Both the position numbers and the translations under genes were made by a program. Shown one piece after another: positions 1 through 6,743 of a DNA stretch of 16,142 nt (the first letter of the stretch is position 1; each line of letters starts with the position of its first letter). The notes beneath the pieces are model-generated. The model searched no databases. It was not told the origin of the DNA and saw only the letters and a list, made by a program, of their open reading frames with translations. The stretch is from Oscillospiraceae bacterium (GTDB lineage Bacteria > Bacillota > Clostridia > Oscillospirales > Oscillospiraceae). The stretch covers positions 1-16,142 of the forward strand of contig JAKSQI010000015.1 of NCBI GenBank assembly GCA_024404215.1. The letters are read 5' to 3'.

Positions 1-188
1 GTGTCGCCGCGGAGGTAATTGGCGGGGTGGACGGTTCCATTGGTGAAATGCTGTACGAATCCAAGGTCTATTTCATGACCGCTGATTTGTTTGCCTGGAC
101 CATTCTCATTATTCTGCTCAGCATTGTACTGGAGAAAGCGTTTCTGTTTTTATTGAAACGGGCCTTCGCCGGGGTAGAAAAGCTATGA
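1..188 (+). CDS. ABC transporter permease, NitT/TauT type (C-terminal fragment)
   Basis: The reading frame enters from the left edge (codons begin at base 3) and ends at the TGA at 186-188, giving about 61 residues. It contains a conserved-looking G-I-G-E-M-type loop (GSIGEMLYESKVYF) followed by a hydrophobic segment (DLFAWTILIILLSIVLEK) and a short basic tail. This is how the last cytoplasmic loop and final membrane helix of SsuC/TauC/ThiX-like binding-protein-dependent permeases look. It would form the membrane channel for the ATPase encoded next; the start codon of that gene (185) overlaps this stop by four bases (ATGA), so the two are translationally coupled. The substrate cannot be told from this fragment; the family carries sulfonates, nitrate, pyrimidine precursors of thiamine and similar small molecules. 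The substrate-binding protein should lie to the left of the window. Confidence 0.85.
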   Translation, partial: VAAEVIGGVDGSIGEMLYESKVYFMTADLFAWTILIILLSIVLEKAFLFLLKRAFAGVEKL

Positions 189-790
189 CTGACTGTATCC
201 TGTCTCATATTTTTAAGTCCTTTAACGGCATTCCCGTTCTGTCTGACATAAGCCTGACTCTGCCGGCCGGCTCTGTCACATGTTTGGATGGGCAGTCCGG
301 CTCCGGCAAAACTACCCTGCTGAATGTAATTGCCGGCCTTATGCAAGCGGATAGCGGCCAAATATCCGGTCGCCCGGATCGAATCGCCTTTGTTTTTCAG
401 GAAGACCGCTTGTGTGAAGATTTTTCCGCTGTAAGCAATGTTCGCATGGTTACCGGAAAATCGGTCAGCAAGCAGGAAATCCTTTCCCATCTGAAGGAAC
501 TGGGACTGGACGGCAGTATGAACAAACCGGTTCGGGATTACAGTGGCGGCATGAAGCGCCGCGTAGCCATTGCCCGGGCCATATGCTGCGGGGCCGACCT
601 GATTCTGCTGGACGAGCCCTTCAAGGGGCTGGATCCGGCTCTGCGCAGTCAGGTTATCCGCTATATTCAAGCTCACACCACCGGGAAAACCCTGCTTTGC
701 GTTACCCATAACCGGGAAGAAGCAGCGGCCCTGGGTGGAAGACTTCTGCACTTAGGAGACTTAAAGCATGAATCTGAATCATCTATCTGA
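185..790 (+). CDS. ABC transporter ATP-binding protein, NitT/TauT type
   Basis: A 201-residue nucleotide-binding domain that powers the permease encoded just upstream. Visible motifs: Walker A GQSGSGKT (36-43), Q-loop Gln72 in VFQEDRL, signature YSGGM (119-123, with Tyr in place of the usual Leu), Walker B LILLDEP (139-145), D-loop GLDPA (148-152) and switch His175 in CVTHNREEA. The VFQEDRL form of the Q-loop is characteristic of the NitT/TauT (SsuB/TauB) group. The protein is somewhat shorter than the usual 240-260 residues of that group and ends soon after the switch histidine, so it is close to a minimal domain with little C-terminal extension. Its start overlaps the permease stop (ATGA) and its last 23 bases overlap the radical SAM gene, which argues for one transcript. 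Function as an importer ATPase is firm; the substrate is unknown. Confidence 0.93.
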   Translation: MTDCILSHIFKSFNGIPVLSDISLTLPAGSVTCLDGQSGSGKTTLLNVIAGLMQADSGQISGRPDRIAFVFQEDRLCEDFSAVSNVRMVTGKSVSKQEILSHLKELGLDGSMNKPVRDYSGGMKRRVAIARAICCGADLILLDEPFKGLDPALRSQVIRYIQAHTTGKTLLCVTHNREEAAALGGRLLHLGDLKHESESSI

Positions 791-1757
791 ACTAACGGAA
801 ATTCTCTCCCTTCCGGAAGAGCGCTTCCGGGAGGACATTCTCCCTCTGGCTGCCGCCAAGCGGCAGGAGGTTTTGGGTAACAGGCTTAAAATTTCCGCTC
901 TTATGGGCTACAGCAATGTCTGCAAAAACATGTGTCACTACTGCGGCATGCGGGCAGGCAATGCTTCCCTGCCCCGTTTCCGTCTAAGCCCGGAAGAGGT
1001 TGTGGAAAGCTGCCGAAATGCCGCCCAAACCGGTTTCCGTCGGGTTTTTCTGGTTTCCGGCGAAGACCCCAAATATGGTTTTGGCAAGCTGCTGCAGATT
1101 GTATCCGCCTTGTCCGGTGACGGCATCTCCGTCAGTTTGGCTTGCGGTGAATACACCGAAAGCCAGTATTCGGAGCTAAAGGCCGCCGGTGCTGAGGAAT
1201 ACGTTGTAAAATTTGAAATGTCTAATCCAGACAGCTTCAATCGGCTGAATCCCTCCACCAGCTTTGACAAGCGCATGGAAGCCATTGCCGCCGTAAAAAA
1301 GGCAGGGCTGAAGCTGGCCTCCGGCAACATCATCGACTGGCCCGGCCAAAGCCTGCAGGAATTGGCAGAGGATATTCTGCTTATGAAGGAACTGGATATC
1401 TGCTGGGCGCCGGTCATCCCCTACATGCCTGCCGTTGGTACCCCGCTGGCTGCCGAAGGTCCCCGCGGTTCTTTGGATAAGCTTTACCGGGAAATTACAC
1501 TGCTTCGGATTATGATGCCGGACATTGATATTACAGCTACTCAACCCGGCCCGGACCTGAAAAAAGGCCTGTCCGATCCTACGGCCAATCTGGCCGCCAT
1601 TGATGCCGGCGCCAACAAGCTTTTCTTTGACCTTTTGCCGGATCCCAAGGCCAGAACCTTCCGGGTAATTGATGACCGCAACATCAGTGGCCCCTCCCAC
1701 ATTTACGAGGTAGCCCGCTTGTCCGGCTGTGAAGCCGACTTCGGTCCTCAGAAATAA
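768..1757 (+). CDS. Radical SAM protein of the HydE/PylB/BioB-like group
   Basis: A 329-residue protein with the radical SAM cluster motif CX3CX2C at Cys52, Cys56 and Cys59 (VCKNMCHYC), which should bind the [4Fe-4S] cluster that cleaves S-adenosylmethionine. The SGED stretch (97-100) fits the SAM-binding GGE-like motif, and the later blocks FEMSNPDSF, LNPSTSFDKR and GQSLQELAEDI resemble HydE/PylB rather than lipoyl synthase. HydE proteins carry an optional C-terminal cysteine cluster; here only one Cys is seen near the C-terminus, so a second cluster is unlikely. The gene begins inside the ATPase gene with a site AGGAG (754-758) nine bases before ATG, so it is part of the transporter operon. 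No HydF, HydG, hydrogenase or pyrrolysine gene is visible, so assigning it as HydE or PylB would be unsafe. Product unknown; family assignment good. Confidence 0.85.
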   Translation: MNLNHLSELTEILSLPEERFREDILPLAAAKRQEVLGNRLKISALMGYSNVCKNMCHYCGMRAGNASLPRFRLSPEEVVESCRNAAQTGFRRVFLVSGEDPKYGFGKLLQIVSALSGDGISVSLACGEYTESQYSELKAAGAEEYVVKFEMSNPDSFNRLNPSTSFDKRMEAIAAVKKAGLKLASGNIIDWPGQSLQELAEDILLMKELDICWAPVIPYMPAVGTPLAAEGPRGSLDKLYREITLLRIMMPDIDITATQPGPDLKKGLSDPTANLAAIDAGANKLFFDLLPDPKARTFRVIDDRNISGPSHIYEVARLSGCEADFGPQK

Positions 1758-1765
1758 AGAAACAA

Positions 1766-1822
1766 ATATCCCCCTTGCAGCCGGGCATCGTTCAAGAGAA
1801 GCCCACCCTGCAGGGGGGATAT
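1766..1822. terminator. Hairpin between converging genes, likely bidirectional terminator
   Basis: Arms 1766-1780 (ATATCCCCCTTGCAG) and 1808-1822 (CTGCAGGGGGGATAT) pair over 15 bp with a single G-U wobble and a 27-base loop. It starts nine bases after the radical SAM stop codon and lies ten bases beyond the stop of the flavin reductase gene on the other strand. Read on the minus strand the stem is followed by a T-rich stretch (ATTTGTTTCTTTATTT), giving a reasonable intrinsic terminator; on the plus strand the U-tract is poor. The large loop is unusual for a terminator. Confidence 0.65.
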
Positions 1823-1832
1823 GTATTATCGT

Positions 1833-2510
1833 TTACTTGTTGAAAGCGCCGGTGGCACCTTCCAAGCCGAGAGAACGGTCACCGCTGTCCCCGGCAGCAG
1901 CCGAAGGCTCAACCGTAATCAATTTGTCTACATAGGTGTAATCGCTGTAACCCATGCGAGCCAAAGGCTTGATCTTCAACATGTCCAGCTTGCCGTCGTC
2001 CATAATGAACTCGTCCTTGATGTGGACACCAACTACCTTGCCAATGATAATATCCGCAGAACCTACGCAGCTAGTTCCGGGCAGGCGGATGGTCTGAACA
2101 TACTTGCATTCCAGCTGAACCGGAGATTCGGCAACGCGATAGGGCTTAACCAAAACGGATTCGGCTTTGGTAAGACCTGCTTCCTCAAATTCATCCACGC
2201 CGGGAGGGAAGGGAGCCGCCGTGATGTTCATCTTCTCCATCAGGTCATAGGTAACCATGTTATGTACAAACTCACCGGTGCGTTCAATGTTGTTAGTGGT
2301 ATCCTTCCGCTTATTTTCCGGCGTAGTGTTAACAGAAACCAAAATATAGGGAGGATCAAAGGTCACATTGGTAAACTGGCTGTATGGAGCCAGATTGGGA
2401 CGGCCGTCTGCATCCAGGGTGGAAATCCAGCCAATGGGACGAGGTACAGCTATGGATTTAAAGGGAGGTCTTGCCAGACCGTGGTCATTTTTTTCCGTTT
2501 CGTAAAACAT
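1833..2510 (-). CDS. Flavin reductase-like (DIM6/NTAB, FMN-binding split barrel) protein
   Basis: A 225-residue protein of the flavin reductase-like domain family. The N-terminal blocks PRPIGWISTLD, GRPNLAPYSQF and PPYILVSV are the FMN-binding split-barrel signature; EFVHNMV and the following MNITAAPFPPGVDEFEEAGL continue it. Family members bind FMN or FAD and either supply reduced flavin or act as small flavoproteins; the partner cannot be named here. ATG at 2510 is supported by AGGAGGA (minus strand, plus positions 2517-2523). The gene sits downstream of the ferredoxin-type aldo/keto reductase on the same strand but a terminator-like hairpin and a TATAAT lie between them, so it is probably its own unit. 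The last ~20 residues (after VDKLITVEP) are Gly/Ala-rich and look like a nonessential tail. Confidence 0.9.
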   Translation of the reverse strand: MFYETEKNDHGLARPPFKSIAVPRPIGWISTLDADGRPNLAPYSQFTNVTFDPPYILVSVNTTPENKRKDTTNNIERTGEFVHNMVTYDLMEKMNITAAPFPPGVDEFEEAGLTKAESVLVKPYRVAESPVQLECKYVQTIRLPGTSCVGSADIIIGKVVGVHIKDEFIMDDGKLDMLKIKPLARMGYSDYTYVDKLITVEPSAAAGDSGDRSLGLEGATGAFNK

Positions 2511-2561
2511 AAAGCTTCCTCCTATATGTTATTAGTCAAAAGGGACCCTTCCCTGCTGTCA

Positions 2562-2590
2562 ATTATAAGGGAAAAAAATATAAATTACTA
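2562..2590 (-). promoter_or_regulatory. Possible promoter of the flavin reductase gene
   Basis: On the minus strand a perfect TATAAT (plus 2562-2567) lies about 50 bases before the start codon. Seventeen bases upstream is only a poor -35 (TAGTAA), though the spacer is A/T-rich. A short palindrome AAGGGACCCTT (2540-2550) lies just downstream of the -10, near the expected transcript start, and could be an operator. Weak support. Confidence 0.35.
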
Positions 2591-2615
2591 CCGCAAATTG
2601 CAGAAAAAAGACTCT

Positions 2616-2645
2616 GCCAAAAACGGATGCTTTTCCGTTTTTGGC
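2616..2645 (-). terminator. Intrinsic terminator of the aldo/keto reductase gene
   Basis: A perfect 12-bp inverted repeat (GCCAAAAACGGA / TCCGTTTTTGGC) with a six-base loop, 20 bases beyond the minus-strand stop codon. On the minus strand it is followed by AGAGTCTTTTTTC, so the T-run begins a few bases after the stem. Good intrinsic terminator shape. Confidence 0.75.
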
Positions 2646-2665
2646 TGGTTGTATCAGCCTGTCTC

Positions 2666-3685
2666 TTACAGATTGGGGACAAAATTGGCCTTATAATCTT
2701 CCAGATTCTTCTTCAGAAGGGCAGGGGTATCCAGACCGTAGGGGCATTTGGCTTTGCACTGGCCGCACTCCAGACAGGTTTCAATCTTCTTCATCTCCTG
2801 CTGCATTTCCGGGGTCAGGTTGGCAGCTGAGGGTGCACGGCGGAGCATCAGGCTCATGCGGGCACAGTTGTTAATCTGAATTCCCTGAGGACAGGGCATG
2901 CAGTAGCCGCAGCCGCGGCAGAAATCACCGGCCAGCTCCTGCTTGTCGGCTTCAATGCGGTCCTTGATTTCTCCGGTCAGTTCCGGCGGGCAGGTCTGGT
3001 AGGCCAGGAACTCGTCCAGCTCACTTTCCCTCTGAACGCCCCAAATCGGGGCAACATTGTCAAACTGAGCCATAAAAGCATAAGCGGAGGCAGAGTGATG
3101 AATTAAACCGCCGGCCAAGCCCTTCATGGCAATAAAGCCCATATCGGCCTTGCGGCATTCCTCCACCAGCTTCAGTTCCGGCTCTCCTGCCAAATAGCTG
3201 AAAGGAAACTGCAGGGTTTCATACAGGCCGGAAGCAATGGCCTCTTCTGCCACCGCCAGACGATGGTTGGTAATACCAATGTGGCGGATTTTACCCTGCT
3301 TCTTGGCCTCCAGGGCCGCATCATAAAGGCCGTCCTCGCCTCCCGGGCGGGGGCAGAAGGCCGGGTTATGGAACTGATAAATATCAATATAGTCCGTATT
3401 CAGCTTGGTCAGACTGGTCTCCAGATCCTTCCAAAAGTCTTCCGCCGTCTGAGCACCGGTTTTTGTGCTGATTATAATTTTATCCCGGGTGTAGGCAAAG
3501 GCAGCCCCCAGCTTTTCTTCGCTATCGGTATAATAGCGAGCCGTATCAAAATAATTGATGCCGTTATAAAATGCCTTCTGCAGCAAATAGACAGCTTCTG
3601 CCTTGCTGATGCGTTGAATAGGCAAGGCGCCGAAGCCGTTTTTGCTTACAACCAATCCGGTTTTACCCATGCGAACAGTTAACAT
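2666..3685 (-). CDS. Aldo/keto reductase with C-terminal ferredoxin-type [4Fe-4S] region
   Basis: A 339-residue protein of the COG1453-like group: an aldo/keto reductase TIM barrel joined to an iron-sulfur tail. In the barrel the expected catalytic tetrad is visible as Asp47 and Tyr51/52 (FDTARYY), Lys75 (STKTG) and His106 (YQFHNP). The tail has CRGCGYCMPC (cysteines about 256, 259, 262, 265) and CLECGQCKAKC (about 304, 307, 310, 314), the two cysteine groups seen throughout this family. It probably moves electrons between an NAD(P)-type or flavin donor and a carbonyl substrate; substrate unknown. I chose ATG at 3685 because GAAGGAG lies eight bases before it; the frame stays open 12 codons further to a TTG, but that would overlap the hairpin at 3719-3748. 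It lies 83 bases after metG and may receive read-through from it. Confidence 0.9.
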   Translation of the reverse strand: MLTVRMGKTGLVVSKNGFGALPIQRISKAEAVYLLQKAFYNGINYFDTARYYTDSEEKLGAAFAYTRDKIIISTKTGAQTAEDFWKDLETSLTKLNTDYIDIYQFHNPAFCPRPGGEDGLYDAALEAKKQGKIRHIGITNHRLAVAEEAIASGLYETLQFPFSYLAGEPELKLVEECRKADMGFIAMKGLAGGLIHHSASAYAFMAQFDNVAPIWGVQRESELDEFLAYQTCPPELTGEIKDRIEADKQELAGDFCRGCGYCMPCPQGIQINNCARMSLMLRRAPSAANLTPEMQQEMKKIETCLECGQCKAKCPYGLDTPALLKKNLEDYKANFVPNL

Positions 3686-3718
3686 ATGCAACGCTCCTTC
3701 TTTTTCATCCATATAGAA

Positions 3719-3748
3719 CAATTCCGGCGTTTGGATGCGCCGGAATTG
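3719..3748 (-). terminator. Hairpin after metG, terminator or attenuator
   Basis: A perfect 11-bp stem (CAATTCCGGCG / CGCCGGAATTG) with an eight-base loop, 20 bases beyond the metG stop on the minus strand. The following minus-strand bases (TTCTATAT) form only a weak U-tract, so termination may be partial and the aldo/keto reductase, which shows no clear promoter of its own, could be read from metG. Confidence 0.6.
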
Positions 3749-3768
3749 AAGCTTTTAACACAAGGCAA

Positions 3769-5697
3769 TCAGCAGAGCTGAGCACCGGCAGGAATGGAAT
3801 CCTCCAGCATGAGCAGGTTCAGCTTGCCATCCTTTTCGGCTGACAGAATCATACCGTTGCTCTCTTGGCCCATCATCTTGCGGGGAGGCAGATTGGTTAC
3901 TGCCACCAAAGTCTTGCCAAGCAGTTCCTCAGGCTTATAGTACTTGGCAATGCCGGACAAAATCTGGCGGGGCTTGCCGCTGCCATCATCCAGGGTAAAC
4001 TTCAGCAGCTTCTCGCTCTTCTTGACATTTTCACAGGCCAGCACCTTGCAGACGGTCATCTGCACCTTGGAAAACTCATCAATGCTGATGGGGGGAATCT
4101 CAGGGGCTGCTGGCTCCTGAGGGGCATTCAAGGCTTCCAGCTCAGCCAGTTCCTTGGCCATATCAATACGAGGGAAGAGCGTTTCTCCCTTAGTAACCTG
4201 AACATCGGCAGGAAGAGCACCAAAAATCCCGGCATTCTCCCAATCCGTCAAGCTTTCGGGAGCACCAATCTGAGCAAAAATCTTTTCACAGCTGGCGGGA
4301 ATGAAGGGCCGCAGCAGGCTGGAAGCCATACGGATAGACTCCAGCAGATTATACATGACTGCAGCCAAACGGGGCTTATTGGCCTCATCCTTAGCCAACA
4401 CCCAGGGGGCCGTTTCGTCAATGTACTTGTTGGCACGGGAAACAAGCTTAAAAACCTCTGCCAAAGCAGTATGGGGCGCAAAAGCCTCCATGGCTTTCTC
4501 GTACTTGCTTCGCAGCTCCAACGCCAGCGCCTTCAGCTCCTCATCCGGCTCGCCGGCCACCTTCTCGGCAGGAAGCTGTCCACCGAAATACTTGATAACC
4601 ATGGCAACGGTGCGGGATACCAAATTGCCCAAGTCGTTTGCCAGATCGGTATTGATGGTGGAAATCAGCAGTTCATTGGAGAAATTGCCGTCGGAGCCAA
4701 AGGGGAAGGTGCGCAGCAGGAAGAATCGCAGGGCATCCACCCCGTAACGCTCTGCCAACTGATAAGGGTCAACGATGTTGCCCCGGCTTTTACTCATTTT
4801 TTCACCATTCAACACCAGCCAACCATGGCCGAACACCTTTTTGGGCAGCGGCATCTCCATGCTCATCAGCATGGCAGGCCAGATGATGGAGTGAAAACGG
4901 ACGATTTCCTTACCAACGATATGCACGTCCGCCGGCCAGTATTTCTCAAAGTCCTGATACTGCTCGTTCATAAAGCCCAAAGCAGTGGTGTAGTTAAAGA
5001 GGGCATCTACCCAAACATAAACCACATGACCCGGGTCAAAATCTACAGGAACGCCCCAGGTAAAGCTGGTGCGGGAAACACAAAGGTCCTCCAGGCCGGG
5101 ATCAATGAAGTTATGCACCATCTCATTGACACGGCTTTTTGGCTCCAAAAAATCTGTTTCCGTCAGCAGCCTGCGGACCGGCTCAGCATATTTGGAAAGG
5201 CGGAAGAAATAAGCCTCTTCCTCGGCAGCGCGAACCTCACGGCCGCAATCCGGGCACATGCCGTTAACAAGCTGGCTCTCCGTCCAGAAGGACTCGCAGG
5301 GCGTGCAGTACATGCCGGTATACTTACCCTTGTAAATGTCCCCCTTGTCATACATCTTCTTGAAGATTTTCTGAACAGCCTCCATGTGATAGCCATCGGT
5401 GGTTCGAATGAAGCGATCGTTGGAGATGTTCATCAGCTTCCACAAATCCAAAATGCCCTTTGGACCGGCGACAATGTTGTCAACAAACTGCTGGGGCGTA
5501 ACGCCCTTGGCCTTTGCCTTATCCTCAATTTTCTGGCCATGCTCATCCGTGCCGGTCAGGAACATGACATCATAGCCGCGCAGACGCTTATAGCGGGCAA
5601 TGGCATCAGTAGCTACCGTGCAGTAGGTATGACCAATGTGCAGCTTATCGGAAGGATAATAAATGGGAGTGGTTATGTAAAACGGGGTTTTGCTCAT
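3769..5697 (-). CDS. metG: Methionyl-tRNA synthetase with C-terminal tRNA-binding domain
   Basis: A 642-residue class I aminoacyl-tRNA synthetase that charges tRNA-Met with methionine in the cytoplasm. The HIGH motif is at 20-23, KMSKS at 300-304, and the GTDEHGQKIE block at 49-58. A zinc site is provided by Cys131, Cys134, Cys148 and Cys151 (CTPC...CPDC), so this is the one-knuckle form. Residues from about 539 to the end are the Trbp111/EMAP-like OB-fold that binds tRNA and holds the dimer. Length and domain order are those of the usual bacterial enzyme. ATG at 5697 has AGGAGGA upstream (plus 5704-5710). The leader is short and has no T-box-like or S-box-like structure, although many Bacillota regulate metG through one; expression seems to rest on the promoter at 5736-5764. 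Confidence 0.97.
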   Translation of the reverse strand: MSKTPFYITTPIYYPSDKLHIGHTYCTVATDAIARYKRLRGYDVMFLTGTDEHGQKIEDKAKAKGVTPQQFVDNIVAGPKGILDLWKLMNISNDRFIRTTDGYHMEAVQKIFKKMYDKGDIYKGKYTGMYCTPCESFWTESQLVNGMCPDCGREVRAAEEEAYFFRLSKYAEPVRRLLTETDFLEPKSRVNEMVHNFIDPGLEDLCVSRTSFTWGVPVDFDPGHVVYVWVDALFNYTTALGFMNEQYQDFEKYWPADVHIVGKEIVRFHSIIWPAMLMSMEMPLPKKVFGHGWLVLNGEKMSKSRGNIVDPYQLAERYGVDALRFFLLRTFPFGSDGNFSNELLISTINTDLANDLGNLVSRTVAMVIKYFGGQLPAEKVAGEPDEELKALALELRSKYEKAMEAFAPHTALAEVFKLVSRANKYIDETAPWVLAKDEANKPRLAAVMYNLLESIRMASSLLRPFIPASCEKIFAQIGAPESLTDWENAGIFGALPADVQVTKGETLFPRIDMAKELAELEALNAPQEPAAPEIPPISIDEFSKVQMTVCKVLACENVKKSEKLLKFTLDDGSGKPRQILSGIAKYYKPEELLGKTLVAVTNLPPRKMMGQESNGMILSAEKDGKLNLLMLEDSIPAGAQLC

Positions 5698-5735
5698 ATG
5701 CGTGTCCTCCTGTTTTGGATTCTTGTTGGCCTTAT

Positions 5736-5764
5736 ATTATATCACCGAAAGCTGCATGAATCAA
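5736..5764 (-). promoter_or_regulatory. Promoter of metG
   Basis: Minus-strand TTGATT (plus 5759-5764), a 17-base spacer and TATAAT (plus 5736-5741), with TGA directly before the -10, that is an extended -10. About 40 bases before the metG ATG. A small inverted repeat GGAGC-GCC-GCTCC (5765-5777) abuts the -35 and might be an operator. Confidence 0.75.
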
Positions 5765-5845
5765 GGAGCGCCGCTCCCCTTTCTCCTGAATCCTGCCCGG
5801 CCTTTTCCCTTTCCGCCTTTCGCCGGCCATACAAAAAGGTTACTG

Positions 5846-5874
5846 TTGACGGGCCCTACAAAAAATAGTAAAAT
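5846..5874 (+). promoter_or_regulatory. Promoter of the holB-ricT operon
   Basis: TTGACG (5846-5851), 17-base spacer, TAAAAT (5869-5874), about 54 bases before the holB ATG. It is divergent from the metG promoter, with about 80 bases between the two -35 boxes. Confidence 0.75.
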
Positions 5875-5927
5875 GTATTCTGTATTTTTATGCACAGCAA
5901 GAGGTCTGCAGAGGGGAGTTCGACCCT

Positions 5928-6725
5928 ATGGATACCGGAAAGGTACAAGTGAATAACCGTTTTGCCGCTGACCGATTGCTCCACGCCTATCTGGTGGTTG
6001 GTCCGGAGGGCAGCGATCGCACCGATTTCGTGAACCGGCTGGCCACCGCCTTGGTCTGTGACGGGAAGGATGAGGTTCCCTGTGGTCACTGTCCCCAGTG
6101 CCGTAAAGCCGAAAAGGGGATTCATCCGGATATTCTGCATATCCGCCGCCCGGAAAACCGAACCGTGTTTCCGGTGAGCACCATACGCGATTTGTGTGCC
6201 GATACCTTCGTGGTGCCCAACGATGCCCGCCGCAAGGTTTACATTCTGCATGAGGCAGAGCTTATGAATGCTCCGGCCCAGAATGCTTTTCTAAAGACCC
6301 TGGAGGAACCGCCGGCTCATTGCAGCTTTCTCATTCCCATTGCGGATCCTTCCCTCCTGTTGGTCACCGTTCGTTCCCGCTGCGGAGAGCTCCGGGTTTC
6401 CGGAGCAGAAGAGCAGATATCCGACTTGGCACGGGAAGCCGTCCGCTCCTTTCTTTCTGCCTGGAGACGTTCTTCCCTGGAGGCCGTTTCCTTTCTGCAG
6501 AGCATGGATTCCGGTAAGGACAGCAAAGAAGCCTTCTGGGATTTTATGGATGCCCTGTCAGCAGAAGCCATACAGGCAGCCGCTGCCGGAAAGCTTTCCT
6601 TTTCCGCCTGGCAGGTACTGAACCGGGCTTTGGATACAGCCGAAATCTATCGCCGCCACAACCTCCCCCCGGGCTACTGCATTGGCATGCTCAGCGCCTG
6701 TGTCGCCGGTCAGCCGGCAAATTGA
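5928..6725 (+). CDS. holB: DNA polymerase III subunit delta'
   Basis: A 265-residue clamp-loader subunit of the AAA+ family, which works with delta and DnaX to load the sliding clamp at replication forks. The N-terminal block RLLHAYLVVGPEG is typical. The P-loop position reads GPEGSDRT (25-32) without the catalytic GK(T/S), as expected for delta', which does not hydrolyse ATP. A zinc-binding group is visible (Cys44, Cys52, Cys55, Cys58). YILHEAELMNAPAQNAFLKTLEEPP (105-129 region) is the Walker B-like and sensor segment, and VRSRC (148-152) holds the SRC motif. At 265 residues it is shorter than the common ~330; the C-terminal collar domain seems reduced. ATG at 5928 has AGGGGAG (5912-5918) upstream. 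It is followed 18 bases later by ricT, an order also known in Bacillus (yaaS-yaaT). Confidence 0.9.
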   Translation: MDTGKVQVNNRFAADRLLHAYLVVGPEGSDRTDFVNRLATALVCDGKDEVPCGHCPQCRKAEKGIHPDILHIRRPENRTVFPVSTIRDLCADTFVVPNDARRKVYILHEAELMNAPAQNAFLKTLEEPPAHCSFLIPIADPSLLLVTVRSRCGELRVSGAEEQISDLAREAVRSFLSAWRRSSLEAVSFLQSMDSGKDSKEAFWDFMDALSAEAIQAAAAGKLSFSAWQVLNRALDTAEIYRRHNLPPGYCIGMLSACVAGQPAN

Positions 6726-6743
6726 TGAAACGAGGATACCATT

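Noticed and set aside
768..1757. Naming the radical SAM protein hydE, pylB or bioB.
   Set aside because: Motifs fit the group but no partner genes of hydrogenase maturation, pyrrolysine or biotin synthesis are present, so a symbol would suggest more than the sequence shows.
1821..2696. A plus-strand frame of 291 codons across the flavin reductase gene.
   Set aside because: It has no family resemblance, while the minus-strand frame shows the whole flavin reductase signature with a good ribosome-binding site.
3686..3721. A TTG start 12 codons upstream for the aldo/keto reductase.
   Set aside because: ATG 3685 has GAAGGAG at ideal distance, the family usually begins with the MxxRxMGKTG-type start, and the TTG lies within the terminator-like hairpin.
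3865..5868. A reading frame of 667 codons open on the plus strand, opposite metG.
   Set aside because: It lies almost wholly over a gene with clear family motifs, has no recognisable domain, and no good ribosome-binding site. Long antisense openness follows from the biased codon use of metG.
5911..5930. GGGGAGTTCGACCCT-like bases before holB, resembling a tRNA T-arm.
   Set aside because: No acceptor, D or anticodon arm can be formed around it; the purine run is the holB ribosome-binding site.
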